From: Pelmatolapia mariae
Lineage: Eukaryota > Chordata > Actinopteri > Cichliformes > Cichlidae
DNA: 64,000 nt
NCBI RefSeq assembly: GCF_036321145.2
Contig: NC_086237.1
Span: 36,572,337-36,636,336, forward strand
Direction of reading: 5' to 3'
Positions 46,078 to 58,449 of this stretch are shown here, piece by piece (the first letter of the stretch is position 1; the number at the start of each line of letters is the position of its first letter). The position numbers were made by a program, and so were the translations under genes. Under the pieces are notes generated by a model. That model had not been told where the DNA came from, did not search any database, and was given only the letters and a program-made list of their open reading frames with translations.

Positions 46078-46957
46078 GCAATTGTAAATTCATTTTTGAA
46101 TTCCAATTTAATAAACTGCATTTCAAAATCCTTTTTCCAATTGCATTTCAAAATCCTTTTTCCAATTGCACTTTAATAAACTGCATTTTAAAATCCTTTT
46201 TTCAGTTGCACTTTAATAAACTGCAGTTCAAAATCCTTTTTCCACCTGCAACTTAATAAACTGCAGTTCAAAATCCTTTTTCCACCTGCAATTTAATAAA
46301 CTGCAGTTCAAAATCCCTTTTCCACCTGCAATTTAATAAACTGCAGTTCAAAATCCTTTTTCCACCTGCAATTTAATAAACTGCAGTTCAAAATCCTTTT
46401 TCCACTTGCAATTTAATAAACTGCAGTTCAAAATCCTTTTTCCACCTGCAATTTAATAAACTGCAGTTCAAAATCCCTTTTCCACCTGCAATTTAATAAA
46501 CTGCAGTTCAAAATCCTTTTTCCACTTGCAATTTAATAAACTGCAGTTCAAAATCCTTTTTCCACTTGCAATTTAATAAACTGCAGTTCAAAATCCCTTT
46601 TCCACCTGCAATTTAATAAACTGCAGTTCAAAATCCTTTTTCCACCTGCAATTTAATAAACTGCAGTTCAAAATCCTTTTTCCACTTGCAATTTAATAAA
46701 CTGCAGTTCAAAATCCTTTTTCCACCTGCAATTTAATAAACTGCAGTTCAAAATCCCTTTTCCACCTGCAATTTAATAAACTGCAGTTCAAAATCCTTTT
46801 TCCACCTGCAATTTAATAAACTGCAGTTCAAAATCCTTTTTCCACCTGCAATTTAATAAACTGCAGTTCAAAATCCTTTTTCCACCTGCAATTTAATAAA
46901 CTGCAGTTCAAAATCCTTTTTCCACCTGCAATTTAATAAACTGCAGTTCAAAATCCA
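46078..46957 (+). repeat. 40-bp minisatellite, about 21 units
   Basis: The unit contains CTGCAGTTCAAAATCC, then TTTTTCCACCTGCA and ATTTAATAAA. The first three or so units are divergent (CTGCATTTC, CCAATTGCA). Later ones are almost identical with a few alternating variants (CCACCTGCA or CCACTTGCA, CCTTTTT or CCCTTTT), which suggests higher-order expansion. One isolated monomer core recurs at 47868-47890 and inverted at 49932-49953. Confidence 0.95.
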
Positions 46958-47865
46958 TTTCCCTTACCTGTTCGCTCCGGGATTAGCTGCTGGATTAGCT
47001 CTTCGATTATCAATTTGCTGGAGGCTATTCAAATTAGCCACACCGTGGGATGTAAGGAGCTCTCTGATTGGTTGGTCAGACACAGGCTGTCTGCCAGCCT
47101 GGATTTTTCTACCTCATAGCTTCTCCCTGCTAAGAAGCGTGTGTGCTTGTACAAAGGCCGTTCAGCCTCGGGATTTACACTCGGCTCGACACGGATATGT
47201 GAAGAATGAAGGGACCCTGCAGCGAAACGGAGAGCTCAACATCTGACTGAGTGCCTGTTTACGCAGTCTGACCACCTGTTGAAGGTAACGTGCTAACGTG
47301 GCTAACGCTAGCATCACCACACGTAGCCCCGTTATTTTAAGGACATCTTAGCTTATGAAAGTTTTACGTCGCAGCTGTCCGAGCTAGCTACGTGTTTTGT
47401 AAGCTGCTGTGCTCTTCACAAATAAAGCTGGAAGCAGCTCAGACTGTTAGAACCAGCACTGAGGCCTGTTACATTTATACAGTGTTAGAGCAATGGCTGC
47501 AACCTACAGCCTTTAAACTAGCGATTAAAATGCTGACAGTAAACTCGTCAGTCCAGATGTTACCACATTACTCTATGGTACTTAGAGTTAAAACAACTGA
47601 GACAGGCTGATTAAAATAACAGCTGTCAGTTCTCTCATTCCTTATATCAAGACTGGAGATCACACTACTGATTTCAGTTCATTTAATATGTGAGTGCACA
47701 GATTCATTCTCAACTGGACATAAATGATGATCAAAGGTTGTATATATGATGAATTCATCAAATCCCAGCCTCTAACACAGTGCGCTGAATCTTAGCTTTG
47801 AATGTCCAGTATATTCTAATCAGTGCAATGTAAGCATTCACTGAACCTACAGTAATTGAAATTGA
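46958..47865 (+). other. Promoter/first-exon-like segment, no coding frame
   Basis: From 46965 the sequence turns GC-richer with CpGs. An exon-like stretch ends at about 47285 with AAG|GTAACG. The next plausible acceptor, TTTTTGTGTCTGTAG, is in the left fold-back arm at about 48065. No long frame exists, so a non-coding transcript or a decayed gene start is possible. An inferred promoter only. Confidence 0.3.
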
Positions 47866-48234
47866 TTTAATAAACTGCAGTTCAAAATCCTGATCAAACT
47901 GAATCAAAATTGATTCAGTTTAGTACTTTTCTCTGTGTGCTCTGTGATTATAAAGGCCTTAAATTCTGTGATATATACTGTAAATGATTTTCACAGAGGT
48001 CTTAAAGTAGTTAAATCACTGCTGATAGTGTGGTTGTTTATATTTTCACGTTTTTGTGTCTGTAGGGCTGTTTGATGACGATTTGGACTCCTCTGGGAGA
48101 TGAGGACACACCCACATCTGTTCCATACTGCAGCCATGGATGGTGTTACAGCTCTGAGTCAGCTTTGGGCCATCAGACGCACACACTGGAAAACCAGCAC
48201 CTGGACTTCATGCAGGAGAGACGGCCTCAGTGAT
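47866..48234 (+). repeat. Fold-back, left 369-bp arm
   Basis: It is the inverted partner of 49587-49955. I find one difference, GATGACGATT here and GATGATGATT in the other arm. The outer end is a monomer core of the 40-bp minisatellite. It contains a splice-acceptor-like TGTCTGTAG and ends at GGCCTCAGTGAT. Confidence 0.9.
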
Positions 48235-49586
48235 TTAGGTTCATAAGCGAGTTCAAACATTTCTGGCCTCTTATCACTTAGATTCCTTAATCTTAAAAGT
48301 GGATGCATTTAAAGCAGGAACTGCACACCTAGCTGTCAAAAGTTTGGCAGCATGAGTAAAGTTTTGTAGGGCCCTTGTTAAAAATTCCATAAGCACCACA
48401 TTTGTCATATACAGTTCCATTTTGTACAGTACATTGTTGAAATTATAAACTATATATTCTAGTTATCCACTTGTCAGTAATTTTTGAGTAAATGGATGTC
48501 ACTGATAAATCAGTGGTGATTCGCCTGCAAATGTTTTTAACAAACTTTGTTTTTTGTAGAATTCATCAGCAGCTGTGAAGAGATGTATTTGAATATCTTC
48601 TGGTTCCACTTTTCCTAACCTGGAAGCTGAGGATGGCTGATTTCTGACAGGGACACACACCTCAGCGCTTATCATGGGTGTTACATCCTCCGTGCAGCAA
48701 TTCCAGAGAAAATGAGAGAGCAACGACCACTCATTAAGACCAGACAGAAATCTGTCCCTTTCTGGCAGCTGTGGAAACGTCCAATAAGAAAGTTTGCATT
48801 CTCAGAACAATGCTGGGTCGTGTGTGATGTGTCATCATATGAGGATATTACATTTTGACTTAATTCTGCTCAATTAAGTGTTTTGATCGTTGATCCAGTA
48901 TAGCAGCTTTGTGTTGTGCAGCAAGTTAAAACCCATTGTCCTCATGAGCACAGCATCTAACAACTCTCCTTAAAAAAACCGAATGACTTTAACTGGACAC
49001 AATGGTTTCCAGTGGGAGATACATTCATCACTCATCCGTGACACTGGAGAAGTCATCTGGATGAGTGATAAAACAATTTTCCATGGAAAATCCAGAGGAA
49101 CTAAACTTTGTTGTTGTTTCTCTGGGCTCAATTTCAGCCTCAGGAGCATCTCTCAGAAGAAAACATTTTGCCAATAATCAGATAGAAAGATTGTTGAACC
49201 AGGTGGTATTCTCTGGAGTTTAAGACCAAAACTGAACTCAGTGAATTGACATTAGACTGGAATTCATAAGATGAATAGAAATACTGCTGAAGCTGATATA
49301 TATATAATATATGTGTGTGTGTGTGTGATCTTTGTTTTCTCCAATTCACCAGGTCTGTAAAGTTCAGTATGACTGTGGTACATGATACAAAAGAATAAAT
49401 ACAGAAGAATAAAGACTTTATGTGAATAACTTTACTCTTCTTAAAAATAACTCATAAAACAAGTAAAAGTACAAATGTGTACAAGTTAGAGACTTCCTCA
49501 GTAAGTTTACACTCTTTTGGAGTGATTTTAATTGTGTGTTAAAGAGAAAGAGATTAGGAGGTAAAGTAGAGGATCCAGAGTCCATC
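48235..49586. other. Fold-back spacer, no gene recognised
   Basis: The 1.35-kb spacer has only short frames. A (TA)n/(GT)n run lies at 49296-49328. No transposase or RNA gene is recognisable. Confidence 0.5.
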
Positions 49587-49955
49587 ATCACTGAGGCCGT
49601 CTCTCCTGCATGAAGTCCAGGTGCTGGTTTTCCAGTGTGTGCGTCTGATGGCCCAAAGCTGACTCAGAGCTGTAACACCATCCATGGCTGCAGTATGGAA
49701 CAGATGTGGGTGTGTCCTCATCTCCCAGAGGAGTCCAAATCATCATCAAACAGCCCTACAGACACAAAAACGTGAAAATATAAACAACCACACTATCAGC
49801 AGTGATTTAACTACTTTAAGACCTCTGTGAAAATCATTTACAGTATATATCACAGAATTTAAGGCCTTTATAATCACAGAGCACACAGAGAAAAGTACTA
49901 AACTGAATCAATTTTGATTCAGTTTGATCAGGATTTTGAACTGCAGTTTATTAAA
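49587..49955 (-). repeat. Fold-back, right 369-bp arm
   Basis: Near-perfect reverse complement of 47866-48234. It ends in CTGCAGTTTATTAAA. A transcript across both arms would form a hairpin of about 369 bp. Confidence 0.9.
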
Positions 49956-51399
49956 AAACCTAGTTTAAGGTGTCCTGCAGATGTGATATATATTTTTCCC
50001 TATATGAAGTCATTGTTTTTTGAACAGTTGTATCCAAGATGGCCGACTTCTAAATGGCCACCATGGGCACCACCCATCTTGAGGAGTTTGCCCCCTCACA
50101 TATACTAATGTGCCACAAACAGAACTTTAATATCACCAACCATTCCCATTTTATTACAGTGTATCCATATAAATGGCCCACCCTGTACTTATGTAATGTC
50201 TCATATGTTGTGCAATTATTTGTTGTTGTGTTGTAATCCTTTTTTTTTTTAATAAATATGTTTTCTGTTCTTAAGCAGGTGTGGTGTTAATTGTGAGCTG
50301 GGGGGTCTGACGCTCTTGTGTGGAGCAGCTGCTGCCAACCTCCTTTAAGAACCTGAGTTCTGATGAGACATAGGTATCTTATGTATTTGTAACCTCTATT
50401 CAATGAACTGTTTGATTTTGGGCCTGAATATTTTAATGACCTTCAGAATATAGATAATTATTATACTGCCCCTGTCAGTCACAGATCCGTAGTACCATCA
50501 TCACTTTTTCTCCCCCTTATCTGAGTACATAAATAAATTAAAGAAATATAAATAAAATATAAAAAGTGTAACAAAAAAAGTGTAAGCTTCGACTGTTTTA
50601 ATCTACTGAGGAGCAGATTGACACTAAACAAATACTTCAGTTGCTCCAACATGTCAGCAGGTTTGTGCTCAGCACTGAAAAACAAGATTCAGTTTGGAAA
50701 GAGAATAAATAAAGCTTTTAGTTTTTAATTATTCATCTGTCTTCTTGCTCTCTTAATAATCTTACTGAGTTAAAATTTCCAAACTCCTAATAAACAATTT
50801 ATTTAGATTCAGAGTTTATGGAAATACTAAAAAAAAAATGTTTTATTTGTGTATTTGCAGTTTTTAGAGATGAACTGAGAAAAGTGTTTTTGTTTTACTC
50901 ATTAAGTAACGGCATTACTAACATTTAATGATTCATATTTAATAAAAATGTGAGAAAGTGGAAATAAAATGTTGGAAAAACATTTTTACCAGAGAAAAAA
51001 ATATGAACTTTATCTTGTGAGTAAATATAATATATAAATAAACACCAATATTCTAAAGTTGTACCTTCATCTGACATCTCTGCAGCTTTGTTCATACAAT
51101 CTATTTCCAGCTCTGCTCTGTCAGTGTGAATATTAAATTTACTGTTAAACAACATAAGTTAGAGTTTAAAAAGATGCAGAGAAGGTGTAAAGAATGTAAA
51201 CTTTATCCATGGTTATATTTGATTTCTGTCTGATAATGTTTCACACTGAGGATCAGACCAAAGTGAGAATCAGTGACTCCATCAAAACAAACTGAACAAG
51301 TCTTCTCTGATATGCAGTTTATGAGAGCTGAGGTTAAATGTGAATGCAGGTCTGAAAATACAAATAAAGATTTTAAATGTAGTTGCTTAAAATAAATTC
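49956..51399. other. Intergenic with a mariner-like MITE and start of TRIM 3' flank
   Basis: 49958-50185 contains CCAAGATGGCCGACTTC and ends ATGGCCCACCCTGTA, in style like a mariner-derived MITE. From about 50480 the AT-rich DNA contains CATCTGACATCTCTGCAGCTTTG at about 51070, similar to 39010 in the unit 3 flank. No coding frame is supported. Confidence 0.35.
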
Positions 51400-52343
51400 T
51401 GGATTTTTAAAATCTGATTATGATTGTTTCAATAAAACAGCTTCAGCACAACAAGAATATTTACAGACCAAAAGAAGCAAATAATCTTTTATTCTAAGGA
51501 GTCAGTTAAATATAAAAAGAACAATGAAAGTGAGTTTCCATGTTAAATAAATCTGAACTAATGACTGAATGTGTCTGAAAAGCTGATTTTCAGTCAAAAA
51601 AACAACAGAATCACCTCATTTGAATCATTTCACTTCACAGAGACATTCTGTGATTCTCAATAACCAAAGAAACCAGTTAAAGAATAACATTGAAGTTAAA
51701 AATCAAATTTAAAATCTGATTATAAAACATCAGAATATCCAGAAATCTTTCTAACTTTAAGAGACGTCTGTTGTTGATTTAAGTTAAAAATGATACAAGA
51801 AAAAAACTTTAATCCAATCAATCTTAGCTACACTTATTACGTGTTACTTTAAAATGTTACTTAACTGACAACAAGATCCTGATAATCAGGAAAATTAAGA
51901 TCTTGTAGTTGTAAAGTTGACTCTTGCTGATGTTTTATCATTAATCCTTCTTTTAAGAAGTGTCACAGTTTACTGTTCACACTCAACAACTTTGAAAAGC
52001 AAAGAAATCATCATGATTCAGATTTTAAAATTAGCAAAATATTTACATAAACAACATCAGTATTATTCTGAAAATATTAATTTAAAACAAACAAGAATAT
52101 AAAAAAAGCAAAAGTTTCTTACAGAAACTCGAGTGGGTCACAAGATTTTCACATAAAAAAGTTTCTTTGGTTTTCATTGAACTGCTAATAGTTCCATTAA
52201 TTCAACAAAATAAAATTAAACCTGATAAGAAAGTTAGACGGTTTCATTAATAATTTCACTAAAATTAAGCTGCTGGACTGAAAAAACAACCAACCACAAA
52301 AACAAACAAACAAATATAGTTAAATTAAAGAATCAATTTACAA
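51400..52343 (-). repeat. TRIM unit 4, 3' flank
   Basis: CAGCTTCAGCACAACA at about 51438 matches 40970, and TCTTTTATTCTAAGGA matches 41019. The block at 51840-52030 matches 41310-41500. It directly adjoins the copy 4 stop codon. Confidence 0.7.
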
Positions 52344-53765
52344 TCAAATCTCAGTCTGACAGATTTTGATATCAGAGGTTTTGGCATCTCCTGACTTTAC
52401 AACAGTGAAATATGGGAAGAGTTTCTCAGTGAAAGTGTCTCTGTGAGTGTAGATGTGACTCATGTCTTCAGGGTCATAGAAGGACACCTCCCCCCTGTCA
52501 TAGTCCAGCTGGACTCTGATCCTCTGGAGACTCTTCTTCACTGTCATAGTCTGACCATCACCATTAGTGTATTTTCCACTCTCAAAATATAAACACCAGA
52601 TTCCATATTTTGGTGAAGCACAACGCTCTCCCTTCCTGTCAACTGACTCTTTAACTAAACCCACATTCCAGCGTGGATGGTCTCCCACCTCCACCTCCCA
52701 GCTGTGTTTCCCTGAGCTGAAGCTCTCAGAGCCAAAAACAATGGTATAATTAGTGTTTCTCTCTGGATTATTAGGAAGCTGCTGCTTTGTGTCTCCACAT
52801 CTCACACTGGTCAGATCATCAGACAGATAGAGCCAGCCACTTGCAGTGTTTGGGTCCAGAATGACAGGACTGAAGTGGACCTTCTCCTTCATCTTCTCCC
52901 ACACTCTGAAGGACAGGTTGCCCAGGTGTTTGGCCACATCTATCAGTGCTCCTGAGACCAGCTGTGGATCTGACACTGAGTTCTGGGCTCTGGCTCTGCT
53001 CTGAGTGTCTTTATAACTGCTGAGGAATGGCACGCTGTGTTTCTGCAGCTCTTCTTCAACAGCAGAGATGCTGTCTGACAGAGAGGAGATCTGCTCCTCA
53101 ATCATCTTCATCTCTCTGCTGATAGTCCTCCCCTTCTGCTCCTCTTCCTCCCTCAGAGCTGCCAGTCTGGACTCCTCTTCCTCTTTCAGGAACTGCTGGA
53201 GCTTGTTGAACTCTGCTCTGATCTGCCTCTCTGTGGACAACAGCTGCTTCTTGGAGTGTTGAATCACCTCATTGTATGTTTTCTCCACTTGTTTGTATTT
53301 GTTCCTCTTGTCCTGCAGAGACTTTAAGTCAGATTTCAGCTGCTCCTTCAGGTCACTGACTGCTTCTTCTACAGGAACCACTTTGTGACTCTGGTGGAGA
53401 GAAAAGTCACACACAGGACACACAGCTCTCTGCTCGTCCACACAGAACAGTTTAGGCACTTCCTCATGTTTACTGCACACCACTGTTAATTTCTTCTCTC
53501 CCTTTTCTGTCTCAGATGATCCAGATTTCTCTCTTCCAGAAAACGAATCAGCAAGTTCTTTCAGCGCAAAGTTGACAATAGGATGATCCTTTGAAGATTT
53601 TCTCTTACAAATGGGACAGTTTTTGTTTTTAGCTTGTTCCCAGAATTTCTGCAGGCAGCTTGAACAGAAGCTGTGGCTGCAGCTCAGAGACACAGGATCT
53701 CTGAAAGTCTCTGAACACACGTGACAGCTCAGGTAATTTTCAAAAAGTCCGAGTTTCTCAGCCAT
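52344..53765 (-). CDS. TRIM copy 4: RING/B-box/coiled-coil/PRY-SPRY E3 ligase (A33/TRIM35-like)
   Basis: Intact single-exon gene of 473 codons, paralogous to copy 3. The N-terminus MAEKLGLFENY is one residue longer, so RING ligands are shifted by one (C14 to C53). B-box, coiled coil and PRY-SPRY follow in the same order. The RING to coiled-coil part differs at few sites. Differences concentrate in PRY-SPRY: WLYL against WAFL, VRCGD against VRNGD, NYTIVFGSES against NYCWVFGSEG, RWNV against DWNM, and YFTVVKSGD against YFGIGKAGD. These map to places where SPRY variable loops are expected. It also carries an extra residue near TVKKSLQRI. The function is inferred as for copy 3, with altered target choice. 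An L2 LINE sits only about 230 bases upstream of the start codon and may have displaced or replaced its promoter. Confidence 0.92.
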   Translation of the reverse strand: MAEKLGLFENYLSCHVCSETFRDPVSLSCSHSFCSSCLQKFWEQAKNKNCPICKRKSSKDHPIVNFALKELADSFSGREKSGSSETEKGEKKLTVVCSKHEEVPKLFCVDEQRAVCPVCDFSLHQSHKVVPVEEAVSDLKEQLKSDLKSLQDKRNKYKQVEKTYNEVIQHSKKQLLSTERQIRAEFNKLQQFLKEEEESRLAALREEEEQKGRTISREMKMIEEQISSLSDSISAVEEELQKHSVPFLSSYKDTQSRARAQNSVSDPQLVSGALIDVAKHLGNLSFRVWEKMKEKVHFSPVILDPNTASGWLYLSDDLTSVRCGDTKQQLPNNPERNTNYTIVFGSESFSSGKHSWEVEVGDHPRWNVGLVKESVDRKGERCASPKYGIWCLYFESGKYTNGDGQTMTVKKSLQRIRVQLDYDRGEVSFYDPEDMSHIYTHRDTFTEKLFPYFTVVKSGDAKTSDIKICQTEI

Positions 53766-53995
53766 TTGATCTTCAAGTATTATTAACTCACCAAATTAGT
53801 GTCACTTGAACTTTCTGATTAAAATCCTCCAAATGTGTGTTTTGCAGCAGAGATCTGACTCCCTGTAATGGCGTCTCAGCTCAGTTCAAAAGTGTCTGAA
53901 TTTACTTTCATTTTCATGAATCACGATCACGTGTTAAACTAAAACACGCACATAACATTTCTGTCCGTCAGAGGGCGCTGTCTGTGTCATTCAGA
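53766..53995 (-). repeat. TRIM unit 4, proximal 5' flank
   Basis: It matches 43202-43430, including AGAGGGCGCTGTC and GTCATTCAGAT, and then stops at the LINE tail. Confidence 0.8.
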
Positions 53996-55992
53996 TTTCA
54001 TTTCATTTCATTTATTTATTTATTTCACACTTGGTACAACAGTTCAAACAAACCAACCACACTTTCTATCAATAAAGCACTACAACCATGTGTGAAAAGG
54101 AGCAGGAAGAAGAAAATAGTCTTATTAAACCCTGCCCCCTATCTACAATCCAACTTATATTACAAGTGGGCACCAAAAATCAGGGAACAAACTAACATTA
54201 ACATTTATCTCCGGTCCTAACCCAAACCAAACAACAAATTTACAATCAGAATATACCACTCCACATAGTAACAAGGAGAAAAATAAAATTAAAATAAATA
54301 AAACAAAAAATTATAATGGATCCTTTTTCAGTGAACTCCAATTTCATTCACATTCTTCATATTGAGTTATCGTTTTAAGCATGTAACACTTTTTAAAACA
54401 ATGTAAATTTATACAATTCTTTAAATTATAATGAAGAGAGTTCCACAGTCGTATACCCCTAACCATTGGACTCATTAACCTTTGTGTAGTCCTAGCTAAC
54501 TGATGCTTAAAATAAAATTTCCTTCTGCTATCTTCTCCCCCTGAACACAATAAAAATACTCTTTGTAACTTAAAGGGCAAAATATTTTTTTTAGCCTTAA
54601 ACATAATTAATAGTGTCCGTAATTTCACTAATCTCCTAATTTTAATAATTTCGATTTTATAAATAATTTATTTGTATGTTCTCTATATTTCACATTATGA
54701 ATCATTCGTATCACTTTCTTCTGTAATAAGTTTAGAGGTTTTATAGTATTCTCATATGTATTCCCCCAGACTTCAATACAATAACTAAAATATGAGAAAA
54801 ACAATGAAAAATATAAAATGCGCATTGTTTTATAGTCTAATAAATCTCTTACATTTCCCAAAATATAAATGTTTTTAACCATCTTCTTTCTAATATACTC
54901 AATATGTGATTTCCACGTCAAATTTTCATCTACTATTACACCCAAAAAACGAAATTCAGTAACTCTTTCAATCAATTCTCCATCAATGGACATAATAACT
55001 TCATCCTCCTTTACACGATTGCCAAATATCATGAATTTGGTTTTTGTCAGATTCAAAGATAATTTATTTACATCAAACCATATTTTTAATCTTAACATCT
55101 CAGAAGTCATAATTTCAACCAAATCTTTCAAATTCTCTCCAGAGCAATAAAAATTTGTGTCATCTGCAAATAAAATAGAATTTAACCTTTTTGATACGTC
55201 ACAGATATCATTAATATACAAATTAAAAAGTTTAGGTCCCAAAATAGAACCTTGAGGAACGCCACATACAATCTTCAATCTTTCAGAGGTGTTACCGAGA
55301 TAATGTACATATTGCGACCTATTTTCTAAATAACTCCTTAACCAATTCAATGCCACTCCTTTCACACCATAATTATACAATTTAGAAATCAAAATAGAAT
55401 GTTGTAACGTATCAAAAGCTTTTTTTAAATCAACAAATACCCCAACTGCATATTTATTATTATTGGTTGCAGATGAAATATCGTCAATGAAAGTCAACAA
55501 TGCTAATGCCGTTGATATTTTTCAATAAAACTATCAAGTCTTTGCGCAAAAAGTTTTTCAAGCACTTTTGAAAACTGTGACAAAAGAGACACTGGCCTAT
55601 AATTGTTAAAACTATGCTTATCTCCTGCTTTATATAAGGGTATCACTTTTGCCACTTTCAGTCGATCAGGAAATACTCCTGATTGTAACGAAAGATTAAA
55701 AATATAGCAAAGAGGAATACTTATACAATCTAAAGTCTTTTTAATTACAACCATGTCACAGTCAGTAGATTTTTTATTTTTACAATTTTCTACAATTGCT
55801 ACTATTTCTTTTATGGTAGTATCAGCCAAGAATATAGAATTAAACACTCTACTTTCTCCTTTCCAGGCTTCCTCATATTCTGGGTCGTCATTTTTTCTAA
55901 TTAAATTTGCTAAAGTGGGTCCAACATTTACAAAAAAGGAATTGAATTCGTTTACTACTTCAGTCTTGTCTTCGACAACTTGATTATTCTTA

Positions 55993-57381
55993 CAGTTTTT
56001 CTCGATTGCTTAAACACTTTTCTTGAAACTATGACTCGTATTCTCAAAACAGTAAACACAAATCCATAATGTCTCACCCAATTTCCCAAACACTGTATTT
56101 TCAGGTCAAAATTAAGCTCTACACTCAAAACCATTCACTCTTGCTGAAAAAACAAACTTTGCCCACAGACATCACACACAAGGCCTCAAAAACACACACA
56201 CTACAACATAGTCTTACACATTGGTGCAATAAATTTAAAACAATATTTCAAAAACTGGCAAGTTATGTTGCTTGTGGTTCTTCCCCTCAAAAACCTTTTC
56301 ACATCATGAACACAAAAGATCCAATGTACATACAGTGGCACATTTTTATTCATGTACTATACAGTACAACACACATCAAAAACATTATTCCACCTCAGCA
56401 TCCTGTCTGTGGTCTGGGTCAGGCCCGGGAATCTCATCCACATCACAGGCTATATTGGCCCTGGCCAGGCAGTGGGGGTAAAATCCTCTTGCATGCCTGA
56501 TCCACCACTGGCATGCATCTACTGATATGTATAGGCAGGCTTCTTCCACGACCCGGAGGAGGTGAACACGGACATAAGGTTCTCTGTCATACACTTTCTA
56601 CCGCCACGCCGAAAATAACTCCTCTATTGGGTTTAGAAAGGGAGAGTATGCAGGCAGAAAGATGTTAGAAAACCTTGGGTTATTGGTAAACCAGTCATGA
56701 ACCAGAGCAGTGTGATGGAAGCTGACATTACACCAAACAACAGCATAGTGAGGCTGCTCTGGCTGTGCTGGTTCACTGTAGTCCCGCTGGAACATATGTT
56801 GTCTTAGACCATCAAGAAAAGCAAGGAGAAGCATAGTGTTATAGGGTCCTAGAATGGCATGGCGGTGGAGTACCCCTCGTTGGCTGATGGCTGCGCACAG
56901 AGTGACATTCCCTCCACGCTGACCAGGGACATTTACAATAGCCCAATGGCCAATTATGTTCCTCCACCTCCTCCTTGGTGTCCTAGACCTCCTTTTCCTC
57001 CTCAACCTCTTCCTTTGCATCTCTTTGAATCCATTGTTTCAAACCTGAATGAGTTTCTGATTGATGTGTGATAAATTTTGACTCGTAGTGTTTCCACTTG
57101 GTTAATTGTGTGCTAATTGAGCTCAAGCTGTGCTGACTTAAGTTAACATTATTGAATGCAAGTGCTTTCTAAATGGCCACATGGTGTAAGCACTGAAAAA
57201 TGTAGGGATTTGTGTGTAGAGTTTTGCAGTAACAGTTCACCACATCTGACTCATGTGTTAAAGCAGGGGAATAGTGTTTATAGTTCAGGGAAACGGGTGT
57301 GGTTTTTGAAAAATAGCATTATGGTTTTGAAATTTTAGTTCAAAAGATTGGTTATAGTGTTTAAGCAATCGAGAAAAACTG
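55993..57381 (-). mobile_element. Tc1/mariner-superfamily element nested in L2
   Basis: Inverted termini CAGTTTTTCTCGATTGC followed by TTAAACACT at 55993 and in reverse complement at 57381. The TA target dinucleotide is duplicated at 55991-55992 and 57382-57383. The 1389-bp interior holds a degraded DDE transposase. Insertion split the L2 ORF2 linker without other visible damage on either side. Confidence 0.9.
56385..57020 (-). pseudogene. Tc1/IS630-type DDE transposase, C-terminal part, inactivated
   Basis: Visible motifs are NVPGQRGGNVTLCAAIS, then VWCNVSFHH where the family has an aspartate in place of the cysteine, and LPAYSPFLNPIEELFSAWR with the catalytic glutamate. A TAG follows in the same frame where tryptophan is expected, and the frame continues with KVYDREPYVRV and a C-terminal tail to 56385. 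The N-terminal DNA-binding domain is missing or scrambled upstream of 57020. Loss of the second catalytic residue and the stop make it inactive. Confidence 0.8.
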
Positions 57382-58449
57382 TAATAAAATAATTAGGCCG
57401 ATCTAAGGGTGTGTTCTTGTTACCCAATGCCTCCTTAAAAATATTCCAAATGCCCTTAATATTATTCTTGTTTTCCTGAAAAAGTTTATTATAGTAGTCT
57501 TTCTTGGCTTTCCTTAATATTAATAGCAACTTATTTTTATAAACTTTATATTTCATTTCCGCATTCTTAGTTCTCTGTGTTATATAATCCCTATATAAAT
57601 TATTTTTCTTTTTACACGCATTTGCAAGACCCTTAGTTATCCAAGGTTTCATATTCTTATTCTTTTTCTTATACTTAAATGATACCAATGGACAATGTTT
57701 ATCATACAAGGCCAAGTAAGTATTTAAAAAAGCTCCATATGCAACGTTGACCTCATTAACATAAACTTCCTTCCAGTCCACTTTCATGAGATCTTGTCTA
57801 AACTTGTTAATTGCCTCGTTATTTCTTAACCTTCTATGACTCACGAAACCAACTTCTTCCTTTCTTTTCATATTTAAATCAAAAATAAAAAAGACTGGTA
57901 GATGATCGCTTATATCATTTATGATGAGGCCACTCATAATATTACTCTCCAAGCTATTAATGAAAATATGATCAATTAGTGTTTCTGATTTATCCGTTAT
58001 TCTACTCGGCTTTATAATTAAAGGATAAAATCCTTTACCAAGTAATGATTCAAAAAAATCTGACGCAGCCTTATCATTTGCCTCTTTACAAAGATCAATA
58101 TTGTAATCCCCACACAAACATAAAGTCTTATTTCCCTTAGCCTTACTCAATAAGTCTTCTACTGCCTCTGTAAATAACTCAATCTGTGACCCCGTTTCCT
58201 ATATATACACGTTACAATTATATTACTTCTTCTTTCTATATCCAATTCCACTGTCACAGACTCCATTAAATCGTCTATAGCCACAGACATACATTCAAGT
58301 TTTTTACATTTCAAATCACAATTAACAAAAAGTGCCACCCCTCCTGCCTTTTTCTTAATTCTATTTACAAAGTATAAATCGTACCTGACAGGGGATTTCT
58401 TTAAATCACGCTGCCGTTCTTCAGCTGAGACGTCTGAGTTAGAAAACAC

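Noticed and set aside
46078..46957. Regular 40-bp periodicity resembling a CRISPR array
   Set aside because: The whole unit repeats without unique spacers. It is a minisatellite in vertebrate DNA.
54869..55150. 93-codon plus-strand frame across the L2 reverse transcriptase
   Set aside because: Reverse-strand shadow of RT; no domain of its own.
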